A stretch of DNA of 60,474 bases from Mesotaenium endlicherianum (GCA_009602735.1 WELA01005835.1:444158-504631); one strand, 5' to 3'. Shown: positions 34,614 through 45,040, counted from the stretch's first letter. Numbers and translations: made by a program. Notes: generated from the sequence alone by a model not told the origin.

Positions 34614-35295
34614 ATGTCAAGCAAGTTACAACAACGCATTCTGCAGCACATTGCGGCAGTTGCGAGTCCAACTCAGAAATCACTTAGCACTGTAGCTATG
34701 GTGGCGAACTCTGACAAGGTCGCGGACCCGCTGTCAGAGAACAGGCCCAAAGCCGCTGAAGGCTCGGGTAGCTCGGCGGTCAGCTTTGAGAACCTCTCTG
34801 ACGCTGATAAAGAAGCACTGATGAAAATAGTCCAGGAAAAAATTGTGTCAGAATTAGCCTCTCAGAGGGCACCCGACATGTCTCAGGTAATGGCTTCCAG
34901 AGCCATCCAGCAAGATCAACGGAATCCGCAGCAGATAGACATCAGTGAGAAGTTAGACAAAGTAGTCCAGGTGCTGAATGTTCTGACAGCAGAACACGTT
35001 AAAGAGAAGGGCAAGAGAGCCATCCAAGAAACTAGCACGAAGCACGACCAACTCGCTCGAGAAGTCAAGAGAATGCGTGAAGAAAAAGACCTGGCAGGCA
35101 TGAGCAAAATGTCAGAGGGCAACAAGATCCAGATCAAGTACATCAACGAACTGGAGGAGGCCACTCTGCAGGCACAAGAGGCACTCAATGAAGGAGATTA
35201 CGAGGCTACAGGTAAACAGCTAACTGTGATTTTGTCTACCATAGCCTTCAAGAAGCGTCTCATTTGGCTGGCAGAGGAATATCAGTGGCCTGCGG
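34614..35295 (+). pseudogene. DIRS gag-like ORF, N-terminal part
   Basis: Opens with MSSKLQQRILQHIAAVAS and is rich in charged and helical sequence, including a long Lys/Glu-rich region. The frame is cut by the chromovirus insertion after ...EEYQWPA. The remainder continues at 45776-46004. An in-frame TTG lies upstream at 34593, but the ATG is the likelier start. Confidence 0.75.
35291..35295 (+). repeat. Target site duplication TGCGG, left copy
   Basis: TGCGG directly precedes the left LTR. The matching copy at 45776-45780 directly follows the right LTR. A 5-bp duplication is normal for Ty3/gypsy integrases. Confidence 0.9.
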
Positions 35296-36016
35296 TGTAA
35301 TGAATCAGTATACTGGTCGATATAATATTCATTTAAATAATATAGTTAAATAAGTTCAGCCTGCTAAACTCTAGTTAACAATCAGTCTGCTGGACTTTAT
35401 ACTTAATATCAGTTTAATGACTTGGCCGGAAGTAGCAGGCTGAGGTCACCTTAAGTCAGCTTGCTGACACATTCTTTGACAGCCAGCTGACTTCCGTACT
35501 CGGTAGCAGCGAACTGCCTCGATATGCATCTAAGTGTGGTATGCTAGATGAATGGCCAGATGACATCCCTATGATGGATGGCTATTCGGGATGATGGGAG
35601 ATGGCGGTGGATTTGGTTAACCGAGGTCCTACCAACGTGGTTAACTCCCGGGTAGGCGGTGCCATCGCACTGACCGTTGAACAGTAAACTCATTCCATGT
35701 ACATATGCTAGGCATTGCTCTCGAGTTCGGCATTCGGAAACGAGGCCAACTCTCTTGTACAGCTTACTGAGAGAGATCTGAATCCAAGGCGAGAAGCCAT
35801 TGATACGCACTGTCTTCTAACCTTGCTTATGTATGAGTTTACTGATTTGCATTATTGATGCTAGTTTACTCGCATTTGACTTACGAGTATTATTCACTGC
35901 TAGTGTGTTGTCCTTTGCCGTTTAACCAGTTAACGGAAAATACCATAAAGATTACTTGCTGATATAAAGATCTTTATTAGTTGTTAATCGCCTATTTGGT
36001 AAGTCGATTCATTTCA
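35296..36016 (+). repeat. LTR1 (5' LTR)
   Basis: Begins TGTAATGAATCAGTATACTG and ends CGATTCATTTCA, about 721 bp, with TG...CA ends. Almost identical to LTR-C, including ATATAATATTCATTTAAATA near the start. Confidence 0.92.
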
Positions 36017-36017
36017 G

Positions 36018-36029
36018 TGGTATCGGAGC
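36018..36029 (+). promoter_or_regulatory. Primer binding site, tRNA-iMet type
   Basis: TGGTATCGGAGC lies one base after LTR1. It differs by one base from TGGTATCAGAGC, the common initiator-Met tRNA complement used by plant and algal Ty3/gypsy elements. Confidence 0.8.
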
Positions 36030-36050
36030 GGTTATCACAGTCTTCTTTGT

Positions 36051-37529
36051 ATGGTAAGGACAAGGTCTCAAACTAGCAACTTCCGAGACATGGAGAACCA
36101 AAATAACGAGAATGTCGAAAACCAGGCGGAAAGCCATGTAGCGGGAAACCGTACCTATTCGGAAGCAGTAGCAGATACTGCAGCTGAGGAGGCTGCAGAG
36201 GAGGCAGCTGCTATTGCCGCAGTCGCAGCTCAGCAAGCTGAGGAGGAGAGAGCCAGGCTAGAAGCTGAACAAGTAGCAAAGGCCGCTGAAGATATAGAAA
36301 GGAGGGAAAGACAGCCAGCTGACGAGCGCACTATCGAGGAACTCATGGCATCAAGGGCCAATGTTCTGAACCCACCTCCTGCTGTACAACTCAATGTACC
36401 CCTAGGTCAAATACGTGACCGGCTGAATGCGGCAGGAATTGCTGCTGCAGGAGCGAGAGGGACTGTTGAGGACACTACTCAGCGAGTAGATGCCAATGCT
36501 GCTGCTGCATTTGCTAATCTACCACCCCAAAGTGTAGACTTGGGAGCATTGTTCGTTCAGATGCAGTCGCAAATGGCGACCATGTATCAGTCCCAGCAGG
36601 AGGACAAAAGAATCATAATGTCCCTACTGCGGGACAGAGACCAACTGGGGTCTCACACCACTAGTGGTGGTGGCCGAGGGCCTAGTAAGCCCAAGCCGAA
36701 ACCTCCCCAGGACTATGATCCTGAGGGAAACAGAAAATATTACCTGATCAAGTTTCTCGCGGATGTTGAGCAGTGGCTGGAGAACTACCCAGAACTGCAA
36801 GATTACGAGAAGGTCAGGCACACCGGTGCGCTACTGAAAGGCAGTGCCGCAGACTGGTGGCTTTACTGGAAGGGAGAGCGTAAGGCTCGGCAACTCGGTG
36901 ACCATACGTGGGTAGAGTTTGTCGAGAAGTTGCATGAGAAGTTTGACGTCATCAACCAGCAGGAGAAAGCTATCTATGCGATGATCTCCCTGACACTGAA
37001 GCAGACCACTTCAGTTGCTGAGTTTGCTCAAAAGTTCCAAGAGAACATGATGAAGCAGCCAGATTTGCCAGAACGGTATAGGATAGCATACTTCAGGTAT
37101 GGCTTGAAATCCGAGGTCTCTGGTCATTTTGCTGAGAAAAAGTATGAGAAACTGGCTGACTTGATCCAGGATGCTGACGCCTGGGATCAGCAGCAGTTCA
37201 ATCACAAGCGCCAGAGTAACGCTTTGGTGTCTAAGATTGTCAAAAAGCCCCACGGTTCCTACAATGCAGTTGAAGGAGACCAGGCTGAGGATAATCAGGG
37301 TGATGAATATGAGTATGAGTACAATGCTATTCAGTCTAGAGGTAGAGGTGGTCCCTCTCGAGGTGGCTATGGAAGGGGTGGTGGTAGGACTAAGCCGAGA
37401 CCAGCCTCAGCAAAATCTACTTGCTACCATTGTCAGCAGAAAGGCCACTACAGAGAACAGTGTCCGGTCAAGCACCTGCCTAAGGTCGAGAGAAAAGACC
37501 AGCCTTTAAAAGACAGCAACAGTCAGTAA
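36051..37529 (+). CDS. Chromovirus Gag
   Basis: 492 codons. An Ala/Glu-rich coiled-coil N-terminus is followed by a retrotransposon capsid-like region (GALLKGSAADWWLYWKGE; WVEFVEKLHEKFDVINQQEK). An Arg/Gly-rich stretch then leads into the zinc knuckle CYHCQQKGHYREQC (C-x2-C-x4-H-x4-C) near residue 460. It binds and packages element RNA by analogy with the family. The frame is intact. It overlaps pol in the -1 frame, with the frameshift signal 16 bases before the stop. Confidence 0.9.
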   Translation: MVRTRSQTSNFRDMENQNNENVENQAESHVAGNRTYSEAVADTAAEEAAEEAAAIAAVAAQQAEEERARLEAEQVAKAAEDIERRERQPADERTIEELMASRANVLNPPPAVQLNVPLGQIRDRLNAAGIAAAGARGTVEDTTQRVDANAAAAFANLPPQSVDLGALFVQMQSQMATMYQSQQEDKRIIMSLLRDRDQLGSHTTSGGGRGPSKPKPKPPQDYDPEGNRKYYLIKFLADVEQWLENYPELQDYEKVRHTGALLKGSAADWWLYWKGERKARQLGDHTWVEFVEKLHEKFDVINQQEKAIYAMISLTLKQTTSVAEFAQKFQENMMKQPDLPERYRIAYFRYGLKSEVSGHFAEKKYEKLADLIQDADAWDQQQFNHKRQSNALVSKIVKKPHGSYNAVEGDQAEDNQGDEYEYEYNAIQSRGRGGPSRGGYGRGGGRTKPRPASAKSTCYHCQQKGHYREQCPVKHLPKVERKDQPLKDSNSQ

Positions 37530-37546
37530 TCCAGTCTACTGACTGT
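37505..37546 (+). promoter_or_regulatory. Programmed -1 ribosomal frameshift signal
   Basis: In the gag frame the bases read T-TTA-AAA at 37505-37511, a canonical slippery heptamer. After a 7-base spacer, ACAGTCAG (37519-37526) can pair perfectly with CTGACTGT (37539-37546), giving an 8-bp stem with a 12-base loop. Slipping back one base enters the pol frame, which is open through this region. The gag stop codon lies inside the hairpin. Confidence 0.82.
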
Positions 37547-40500
37547 GAGGATGCTAGAGATAGTGAGTCGTCACTAGCTGCCCTCGTAGCAGGTATTATG
37601 GGTCCTGCTGAACTGGATTCACTATGCATGCCTGACAAACAGATAAAGGAGACCATCAGTAATATAGACGTCCAGAGAGTGCACACTCTGGATGCTCTTG
37701 TTCCACCTGATGTCCAACATTTCTTTGCTACGTCAGGAGAACAATGCGAAAGTCAGGAAAAGACAGTCCCCCCTATCCTACTGCATTGCATGATTGCAGG
37801 TAGGAAGGTGAGGGCATTTGTTGACGGAGGGGCGTCACATACTTTTATTCACAAGGACTTAGTTAAGCGGCTAAGGCTGCCTACTGTCACCCAAGGGAAT
37901 AGAAAAATATTCCTTGGAGATGCCTCAAGTATCCCGGGAGGAGTTATAACCAAGCCTATTGAGGTCCAGTTAGGTTCTGGCATTGCAGTTCTAACTGAAA
38001 CGCTTACATTTGAGGTACTCAACACTGGCTTTTATGATCTCGTGCTAGGCAGGTCCTGGCTTAATAGACATCAAGCTGAAGTGTGTTGGAGCAGAGGTAC
38101 AGTTAAAGTGAGAGGAGCCAGTGATGGGCAGACTGACTTGGCACCCACCAGTGCTCTTCCTCTTGTCCTGTGTGGATGGCAAATGAAGGAAAAGAAGAGG
38201 CTTCCAGAAGGATGCAAGTTGCTGAATGCAATGGAGTTCGTCAAAAGCTGGAACCAGAAGGAGGACAGAATGTTGTGTCTGCTGCTAAGAGAGGTACCTC
38301 CTCAACCTGAAGAAGTAGTTGAGAAAAAGGTAAGCCCTCCGAAGCACCCTACTGTTGCAAAAATTGTTGCTCAGTACACTGATATATTTAATATACCTCC
38401 AGGACTACCCCCTAAGAGGGAAGTAGATCATAGGATTGATCTATTACCTGGGAGTCAGCCACCTTGGCAACGNNNNNNNNNNNNNNNNNNNNNNNNNNNN
38501 NNNNNNNNNNNNNNNNNNNNNNNNNNNNNNNNNNNNNNNNNNNNNNNNNNNNNNNNNNNNNNNNNNNNNNNNNNNNNNNNNNNNNNNNNNNNNNNNNNNN
38601 NNNNNNNNNNNNNNNNNNNNNNNNNNNNNNNNNNNNNNNNNNNNNNNNNNNNNNNNNNNNNNNNNNNNNNNNNNNNNNNNNNNNNNNNNNNNNNNNNNNN
38701 NNNNNNNNNNNNNNNNNNNNNNNNNNNNNNNNNNNNNNNNNNNNNNNNNNNNNNNNNNNNNNNNNNNNNNNNNNNNNNNNNNNNNNNNNNNNNNNNNNNN
38801 NNNNNNNNNNNNNNNNNNNNNNNNNNNNNNNNNNNNNNNNNNNNNNNNNNNNNNNNNNNNNNNNNNNNNNNNNNNNNNNNNNNNNNNNNNNNNNNNNNNN
38901 NNNNNNNNNNNNNNNNNNNNNNNNNNNNNNNNNNNNNNNNNNNNNNNNNNNNNNNNNNNNNNNNNNNNNNNNNNNNNNNNNNNNNNNNNNNNNNNNNNNN
39001 NNNNNNNNNNNNNNNNNNNNNNNNNNNNNNNNNNNNNNNNNNNAAGGTGAAAAAGTCCTTCCTAGAACAACTTAGGAAAGCCTACCTTTTTGACTCAACA
39101 TTCGAGCCCAGCCCCACTACTGGTGTGTGTCGTGCTACTGCACTCGGGTATAAGCTGAAGGGAGGGGTCTGGGTGACTGAAACCACTTCAGGCAGGCTGA
39201 AGCTGGTCATTCCTAATAACTTGGAAATAAGGTCTCTCTTACTGAGTCAAGCGCATGACAGCCTCCTGGGTGGACATTTGGGGCAGGCCAAAACTGTTGG
39301 CAAACTGGCAAAACATTATCATTGGGAGGGGTTACCCCGGGAGGTCTTGAAATATGTCAAGTCCTGTGACCAGTGTCAGAGAAATAAGTCTCGGCACACA
39401 CCACCCGGAGGTCTCTTGCAACCGCTACCCATCCCAGCGGGACGCTGGGAAACTATATCCATGGACTGGGTGGTCTCACTACCAAGAACTGCCAACGGGC
39501 ATGATTCAATACTGGTAGTCGTGGATAAACTGACAAAAATGGTCATTTTTATCCCCACAACTGTCAAAGTGACTGCACTCGAAACAGCGAGACAGTTTTA
39601 CAACCATGTAGTATGCCAACATGGGCTCCCTTCTAATATCATCTCAGACAGAGACTCAAAATTCACCTCTAAGTTCTGGAGAGCTTTAATGGGGTTAATG
39701 GGAGTCAAACAGCTGCTCAGCACAGCAAACCACCCTCAGACTGATGGGCAGACTGAAAGAACTAACCGAGTTCTGCAGGAGGTGCTGAGAGCATATATTA
39801 ACCAAAAACAAGATAATTGGGATGACCTGTTGCCTCAAATTCAGTTTGCGGTCAACAGTGCGGTGCACGCGTCAACGGGCAAAACTCCTTTTGAACTCAG
39901 CCTGGGTAGAGTCCCTAAGTCTCCTCTAGATGTGCTAGGGGAATCTTTAACTCACCCTGAAGGGATTGACAACCCGGTCTCCCTCCAGTTAACTCAGGAG
40001 TTTGCTGACACCCTGTCAGAAGTCCAACGAAACTTGCACACGGCCCAAGAAAACCAACAAAAATACGCTAATCAACACCGTCGGGAACTGACATTTTCCA
40101 AGGGGGATTTAGTCAAACTGCATTCTCAGCACCTGTACCTCCCTGGTGTGGTCAAGAAAAAGCTTGGCCCTGTCTGGGTCGGTCCATATTCGGTGGTCCG
40201 TCGTGTCGGTCAGAATGCTTACAAACTGAACATGTCAGCTGAATACAAGGGGCACCCGGTCTTTAATGTCTCCTTCCTGGAACCGTACATCAAAGGTGAT
40301 ACACTGTTCACAGGTCGGTTCCCTGTCCAACCGGGACCGGTCCCCGCTGTCCGGGACGGCGACCCTGAGGAATATGAGGTCGATGAGATTTTAGACGCTC
40401 GCTCGGTCCGTCGATCGTCTAAATATGTCATGAAATACCTCATTCGATGGAAGGGTTACGATGCCTCTGGGGACACTTGGGAGTTTAAGGACCACTTGAC

Positions 40501-40558
40501 CAATGCCAAAGGGGCGTTGACACGGTTCCACCTTCGGGCCGCTGGAGTCCCTCCATAA
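37512..40558 (+). CDS. Chromovirus Pol (PR-[gap]-IN-chromodomain)
   Basis: Entered by -1 frameshift; the first ATG in frame is at 37598. Domains in order: aspartic protease with VDGGASHTFI; start of the RT linker; 571 N; then an HHCC zinc-binding region (H...GGHLGQ, CDQCQRNKSRH). The integrase core follows with ISMDWVV, ISDRDSKF and the Glu in TDGQTERTN (DDE triad). A GPY/F-type module (KLGPVWVGPYSVV) comes next. The C-terminal chromodomain reads EYEVDEILDARSVRRSSKYV, then YLIRWKGYDASGDTWE. Chromodomains direct integration to particular chromatin. Only 191 codons of N stand in for RT plus RNase H, which need far more, so the gap is under-sized or the element is deleted here. Confidence 0.9.
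38473..39043. other. Assembly gap (571 N)
   Basis: Falls in the RT/RNase H part of pol. The flanking frame is preserved across it, but the real length is unknown. Confidence 0.97.
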
Positions 40559-40609
40559 CTGTCATTTCAGTTGACACGGGAAGGTGACAGGCGGTCCTGT
40601 CTCCATTTA

Positions 40610-40626
40610 AGTTGGAGGGGAAAATA
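40610..40626 (+). promoter_or_regulatory. Polypurine-tract-like motif after pol
   Basis: TTAAGTTGGAGGGGAAAATA lies just after the pol stop. Its first 13 bases (TTAAGTTGGAGGG) are identical to the tract before LTR-B at 42601-42613. It may be the ancestral 3' tract, left behind when ORF3 was gained, or a second plus-strand primer. Confidence 0.6.
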
Positions 40627-40721
40627 TATGACAGTTAGTGAGCGAGAGCGATAAAAACACACTCATACGTTTATGTGTAGCGCATCGCAACTACGTCAAC
40701 TTTTAGCAATCATCCTGTAAG

Positions 40722-40824
40722 GTAAACAGCAGCGAAGCCACTATACTAAATACTAACATACTTCCTGCAATCCCTATGACAAAGGTCCATATCCTACTAA
40801 CTTGTGCCCTGGTTACATGTGCAG
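40722..40824 (+). other. Putative intron in the ORF3a leader
   Basis: A donor-like GTAAG-GTAAAC at 40717-40727 and an acceptor TGCAG at 40820-40824 bound a 103-base segment. Inside it is a perfect TACTAAC branch-point motif at 40795-40801, with its branch A 24 bases from the acceptor, and a second TACTAAC at 40751-40757. An A+T-rich GATAAAAAC at about 40649 could act as a TATA-like element. This is inference from motifs only. Confidence 0.45.
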
Positions 40825-40825
40825 G

Positions 40826-42502
40826 ATGGCGCCCACCACACAAAAGGAGGACAGAAAGCGCAAGGCAGAAGAAGCCAGGAGGACAATGGAGCAATACCAG
40901 AAGGAGCTGGCGGCGACGTCCCTCACCAGGAGAGAACAAGAAAGGGTCCGCAAACAACAAGAGGCGGCAGAAGAGGCACAGAGGAAGAAGGATCAGGAAG
41001 CGGAAAACCTCAGGAAGGCTGAGGAGGAGAGACAGAAGAAACAGCAAGAAGAAGCGGCAGCGGCAGAAGAGGAGAAAAGAAAAAAGATTGAAGCGGACAG
41101 ACAGAAGAGCTTGGCCACTTACAGGTATACTGTGGTGGGTGGCCAAAACTTCGATAACCTGAAGGAAGCATTGCTGGCAGCCCAGGAGATCAACAGGCTG
41201 GAACAGACAACACTGCTACAGAAGGAAGGAGCTACAGCACTGGACAGGTACATCGAGACACACACCGGCGTGGTCCTTTACGAAGATTATGCTAAGATGG
41301 TGGGCTATACAGCAGAGCAGGCCCGGTATCTCGCAGATGATTCAGAGGACAAGCCGGTCCCCATACCGGGAATAGTGGGAGATCAGAGACTCATCCGGAT
41401 GGTGAGCATGCGGCCCGATAGCTTTAAGGATACGGTATTCTACCTCACACTCCTGCCAGCTTACAATGAAGTTGAGAGAAGGAGCTGGGAGTACTTGGCC
41501 AGGGAAGCAGGACAGCAGATGTTCTCTCCCCACTGGTTCCCGTGTAAACTGAGGAAGGCTGAGCACGGACCCCAGTACTACCAGCAGCCAACAGACTGGA
41601 GGTGGATGACCGTCACAAATAAGAAGCAGGAGTGTGACCGAGCCCAACCGGATGACTTCCACTATGGCCTAGACGGCTATCTCATCCTACCACCTCACAT
41701 TGCCCCTTGGGACCCCAGGCTGAATGGATGCCTGAGCAATATGAATGCAGAGACCAAGGAACATAGGAGGAGGGGAAGAGAGTACTTCTCTAAGGGAAAG
41801 CATGCCTTTGTCAAATGGGCAAAGAATGCAGGCCGGATAGATATCAGTAGGCTGAAGGCCAAGCAACCTCCAGCGCGCCCTAAGAAAGGGAGGTCGGTAG
41901 ACTACTCCATGTCTACTAGGGAGCAGGACGACTTAGTGGACGAGACCCCTACTCTCTCCGAGGAGGAGGATGAGGAGGATGAGGAAGAAGAACAAGGCAG
42001 AGGAGAAGCATCAGCAGCAGGTACTCAGGATACCCAGGGACAGGCAGTGGCACTTCCTAAAGAACCACGATCAGGTGTGTGGAATGTGATCCCCGTTATG
42101 GCGACAACTGGACCCCGCGCTCGCTCCCCCAGCCCACCTGCCCAAGCAGGGGAAGAAGCTGATCTGACTGTACTGGGCAGCAGACACAGACAGAAATCCC
42201 CAGAGGACAGGGGTGCCAGAAGAGGGACACGCGGGTGGGCCAGAGGTATGCCAGCCTCCCCCTCCGCTCAGGGGCATGTACCTCTAGCCAATGTATTTCA
42301 GCATCCTACTGGAATGCCTGTCTATGTGGGAATCAACACCCAAGTGGTTGAAGAGCAGGCCACCATCCTCCGTTCTCCTCGAGGGCCAACTTTAGAGCAA
42401 ACAGGGTTCTTTAGAAGGCCAGCTGACAGACCTAGAGGGCTGTCCAGATCTAGGTCCAGATCTCCGTCTCCTGACCCTGAAGCCCCAGGAACAACCCCTT
42501 AA
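40826..42502 (+). CDS. Retroelement ORF3a, unknown function
   Basis: About 558 codons from the ATG at 40826; an in-frame ATG at 40817 is possible. Parts in order: a long Lys/Glu/Gln-rich coiled coil (residues 1-95); a globular-looking core starting YRYTVVGGQNFDNLKEA and including RSWEYLAREAGQQMFSPHW, PTDWRWMT and LPPHIAPWDPRLNG; a basic RPKKGRSVDYS patch; a strongly acidic Glu/Asp run; then a Pro/Ser-rich tail ending in an Arg-Ser dipeptide stretch (SRSRSRSPSP). I recognise no known domain. It occupies the env-like position between pol and the 3' LTR but has no membrane segments. A diverged paralogue, ORF3b, lies at 43353-44970. Confidence 0.75.
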   Translation: MAPTTQKEDRKRKAEEARRTMEQYQKELAATSLTRREQERVRKQQEAAEEAQRKKDQEAENLRKAEEERQKKQQEEAAAAEEEKRKKIEADRQKSLATYRYTVVGGQNFDNLKEALLAAQEINRLEQTTLLQKEGATALDRYIETHTGVVLYEDYAKMVGYTAEQARYLADDSEDKPVPIPGIVGDQRLIRMVSMRPDSFKDTVFYLTLLPAYNEVERRSWEYLAREAGQQMFSPHWFPCKLRKAEHGPQYYQQPTDWRWMTVTNKKQECDRAQPDDFHYGLDGYLILPPHIAPWDPRLNGCLSNMNAETKEHRRRGREYFSKGKHAFVKWAKNAGRIDISRLKAKQPPARPKKGRSVDYSMSTREQDDLVDETPTLSEEEDEEDEEEEQGRGEASAAGTQDTQGQAVALPKEPRSGVWNVIPVMATTGPRARSPSPPAQAGEEADLTVLGSRHRQKSPEDRGARRGTRGWARGMPASPSAQGHVPLANVFQHPTGMPVYVGINTQVVEEQATILRSPRGPTLEQTGFFRRPADRPRGLSRSRSRSPSPDPEAPGTTP

Positions 42503-42600
42503 AGTGACACGGTGAAGAGGCAGTCAGTAAGGGAGGCTGGTCAGGTTCAGTTCCCTTATTTAAAATTTCTGCAGTTTAATGTTGTCGAGGCGACAACAAG

Positions 42601-42615
42601 TTAAGTTGGAGGGAT
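42601..42615 (+). promoter_or_regulatory. Polypurine tract before LTR-B
   Basis: TTAAGTTGGAGGGAT immediately precedes the LTR-B start. Its position and purine content fit the plus-strand primer. Confidence 0.75.
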
Positions 42616-43352
42616 TGTAATGAATCAGTATATTAGTGGATATAATATTTCATTTAATAGTTAATTACGTTCAGCCTGCTGAACTTTAGTTAATAGTCAG
42701 TCTACTGGACTTTAGTCAATAGTCAGTCTGCTGGACTTTACATAATTATCAGTTTGCTGACTCAGTCGAAAGCAGCAGGCTGAAAGTCCATATAAGTCAG
42801 CTTGCTGACACATTCTTTGACAGCAAGCTGACTTCCGTACTCGCTAGCAGCGAACTGCCTTGATATGCATCTAAGTGCGATATGCTAGATGAATATCCAG
42901 ATGACATCCCTATGATGGATGGCGATTCGGGATGATGGGAGATGGCGGTGGATTTGGTTAACCGAGGTCCTACCAACGTGGTTAACTCCCGGGTAGGCGG
43001 TGCCATCGCACTGACCGTTGAACAGTAAACTCATTCCATGTACATACGCTAGGCATTGCTCTCGAGTTCGGCATTCGGAAACGAGGCCAACTCTCCTGTA
43101 CAGCTTACTGAGAGGGATCTGAATCCAAGGCGAGAAGCCATTGATACGCACTGTCTTCTAACCTTGCTTATGTATGAGTCTACTGATTTGCATTACATAT
43201 GCTAGTTTACTCGCATTTGACTTACGAGTATTATTCACTGCTAGTGTATCGTCCATTGCCGTTTAACCAGTTAACGGAAATTGCCATCAAGATTACTTGC
43301 TGATATTATGATCTTCATTAATTGTTAATCGCTTATTTGGTAAGTCAATTCA
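42616..43352 (+). repeat. LTR-B (internal, diverged)
   Basis: Starts TGTAATGAATCAGTATATTA and runs to AAGTCAATTCA, where the last five bases seen in the other LTRs (TTTCA) are missing. It carries an extra internal TCAGTCTGCTGGACTTT-type repeat and many substitutions against LTR1 and LTR-C. No primer site follows it. Confidence 0.88.
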
Positions 43353-44970
43353 TGCAAAATACCTGCAATTCCGTGGAGACATCGAATCATCTTCCATCAC
43401 CGCTCGGGAATCACAACGACTCCAACGACAGCGGGAGGCACAGAAGAAGAAGGAGGAGGAGGAACAGGCCAGACTGAGGCAGGAAGAAATGGACAGAAAA
43501 GCTGCAGAGGAGGCTAAGAAAGCAGAGGAGGAGAGGCAAGCTGAGGAGAAGCGGAAGCAGCAGGCTGAAGAAGAAGAACAGAGGAGAATCAGCAGCTACC
43601 GCTACACGGTGCTGGGCAAGGGCTTTGATCTACTGGAGGAGGCCTTCAAGTATGCCCAGAGAAGTCGCAGTGAGTCGCAGAAGGAAATCCTCCAGAAGGA
43701 AGGGGAGACATCCGAAAACTTTGACAAGTATATAGAGGTCGGCACAGGGCTCCTCCTCTACCACGATTACGCCAGGATGGTAGGATATACCATCGGAGAG
43801 GCCAAGGCAATGGCCCAGGTGAACGAAGCAGGAGCGGTCTCAATTCCTGGTATCTGGGGGGCAGATAGGGTCATCAGGATGATCCCCATGGACGCGGACA
43901 GCTTCAAGGACTCAACACCCCACAACAGGTTCAAGGCCATGTACAATGAGGTGGAGAGGAGGAGCTGGGAATCCTTGGCCAGGGAAACCAGTCAGCTGGA
44001 CTTTGCAGGGCACTGGTACCCTTATACTCTCAAAAAGACAGACGCTGCCTTCTTCCAAAAGCCCACTGATTGGCGGTGGATGACCATCAACATGAGGGAC
44101 CAGCAGAATGACAGGGCGACGGATGAGGATTTCCTGACAGACCTAAAGGGGAACATAGTATTGCCCCCTCACATTGCGGCTTGGGACCCAAGATTGGATG
44201 GAGTCAGAGACTGCATGAGCCAAGAGATGCAGGGGGACAAAAGCAGGGCCCGAGAGTCATTCTCCAAAGGGAAGCACGCTTATGCCAAATGGGCAAGTAA
44301 GCAGGGGGAAAAGGACCTCTATGCGGTCCGGACTCAGCAGCCCCCACCAGCACCCAAAAGGGGAAGGTCAGTAGGATATTCTTTTTCTCGGGAAGAGCTG
44401 GAGCAGCGGACAGAGGAGACCCCAGAAGTCTCAGAGGAACCCGGGGACGGCGAGGAGGCGGAGTCGGAGGAAGACGAGGAGGAAGGCGAGGAGGAGGACA
44501 CTAGCCCCGCCGTGATCCTGACACCTGCCACATCCCCTGTAAGGGAGAAGACGGGGTGGGCCCCGCCGCAACTCGCTCAAGAGGAGGATATCACTTGGCT
44601 GGGGACTGCCAGAGGACAGAGCCCATCTCCAGGCAAGGAGACCCAGTCGGACAGGGCAGACAGGAGGGCTGCTCGGGAGATAGCCAGAGGTCTGCCAGCA
44701 TCTCCCTCGCAGAGAGGGCATGTACCCTTGGCTCATGTCATGCAACATCCTTCCGGGATGCCAGTATATGTACCTGTTAGTTTGAGGGCTGCCCAGGAGA
44801 AGGCTGCCTCCCTTCAGTTTCAGACTGTGCAGAAGGAAACAGCCCAGTTACTGCGTTCTCCGCCGGGTCCTTACACGGAACCCCCTTCTCTAACAGGCTT
44901 CAAAAGACCCCAAGACAGGAGGAGGTCTGGCTCCCCTGAGCATAGGGCCTCAGGGACATCCCCCTCCTAA
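43353..44970 (+). CDS. Retroelement ORF3b, 5'-truncated paralogue of ORF3a
   Basis: The frame is open from the LTR-B junction. The first ATG is at 43489 and gives 493 codons. It aligns with ORF3a through the coiled coil, the YRYTVLGKGFDLLEEA core start, RRSWESLARETSQLDFAGHW, PTDWRWMT, LPPHIAAWDPRLDG and the SKGKHAYAKWA segment, then an acidic run and a Pro/Ser tail. The truncation point falls within the N-terminal coiled coil, so the original start and leader are lost. The body is free of stops despite clear divergence from ORF3a. Confidence 0.75.
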
Positions 44971-45040
44971 GGGCAGCAGGCTGGGGATAAGAGGGACAGC
45001 ACGCTGTTATTAGTGATAGTGTTGTCGAGACGACAACATG

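Noticed and set aside
35544..35810. An 88-codon antisense frame conserved in all three LTRs (also 42885-43151 and 45304-45570)
   Set aside because: The LTRs are copies of one another, so shared openness is expected. Composition and motifs give no sign of a real protein.
40826..42502. ORF3a as a retroviral envelope
   Set aside because: It has no signal peptide, transmembrane segment or cysteine pattern. The charged coiled coil and acidic and SR-like tails point to an intracellular protein.
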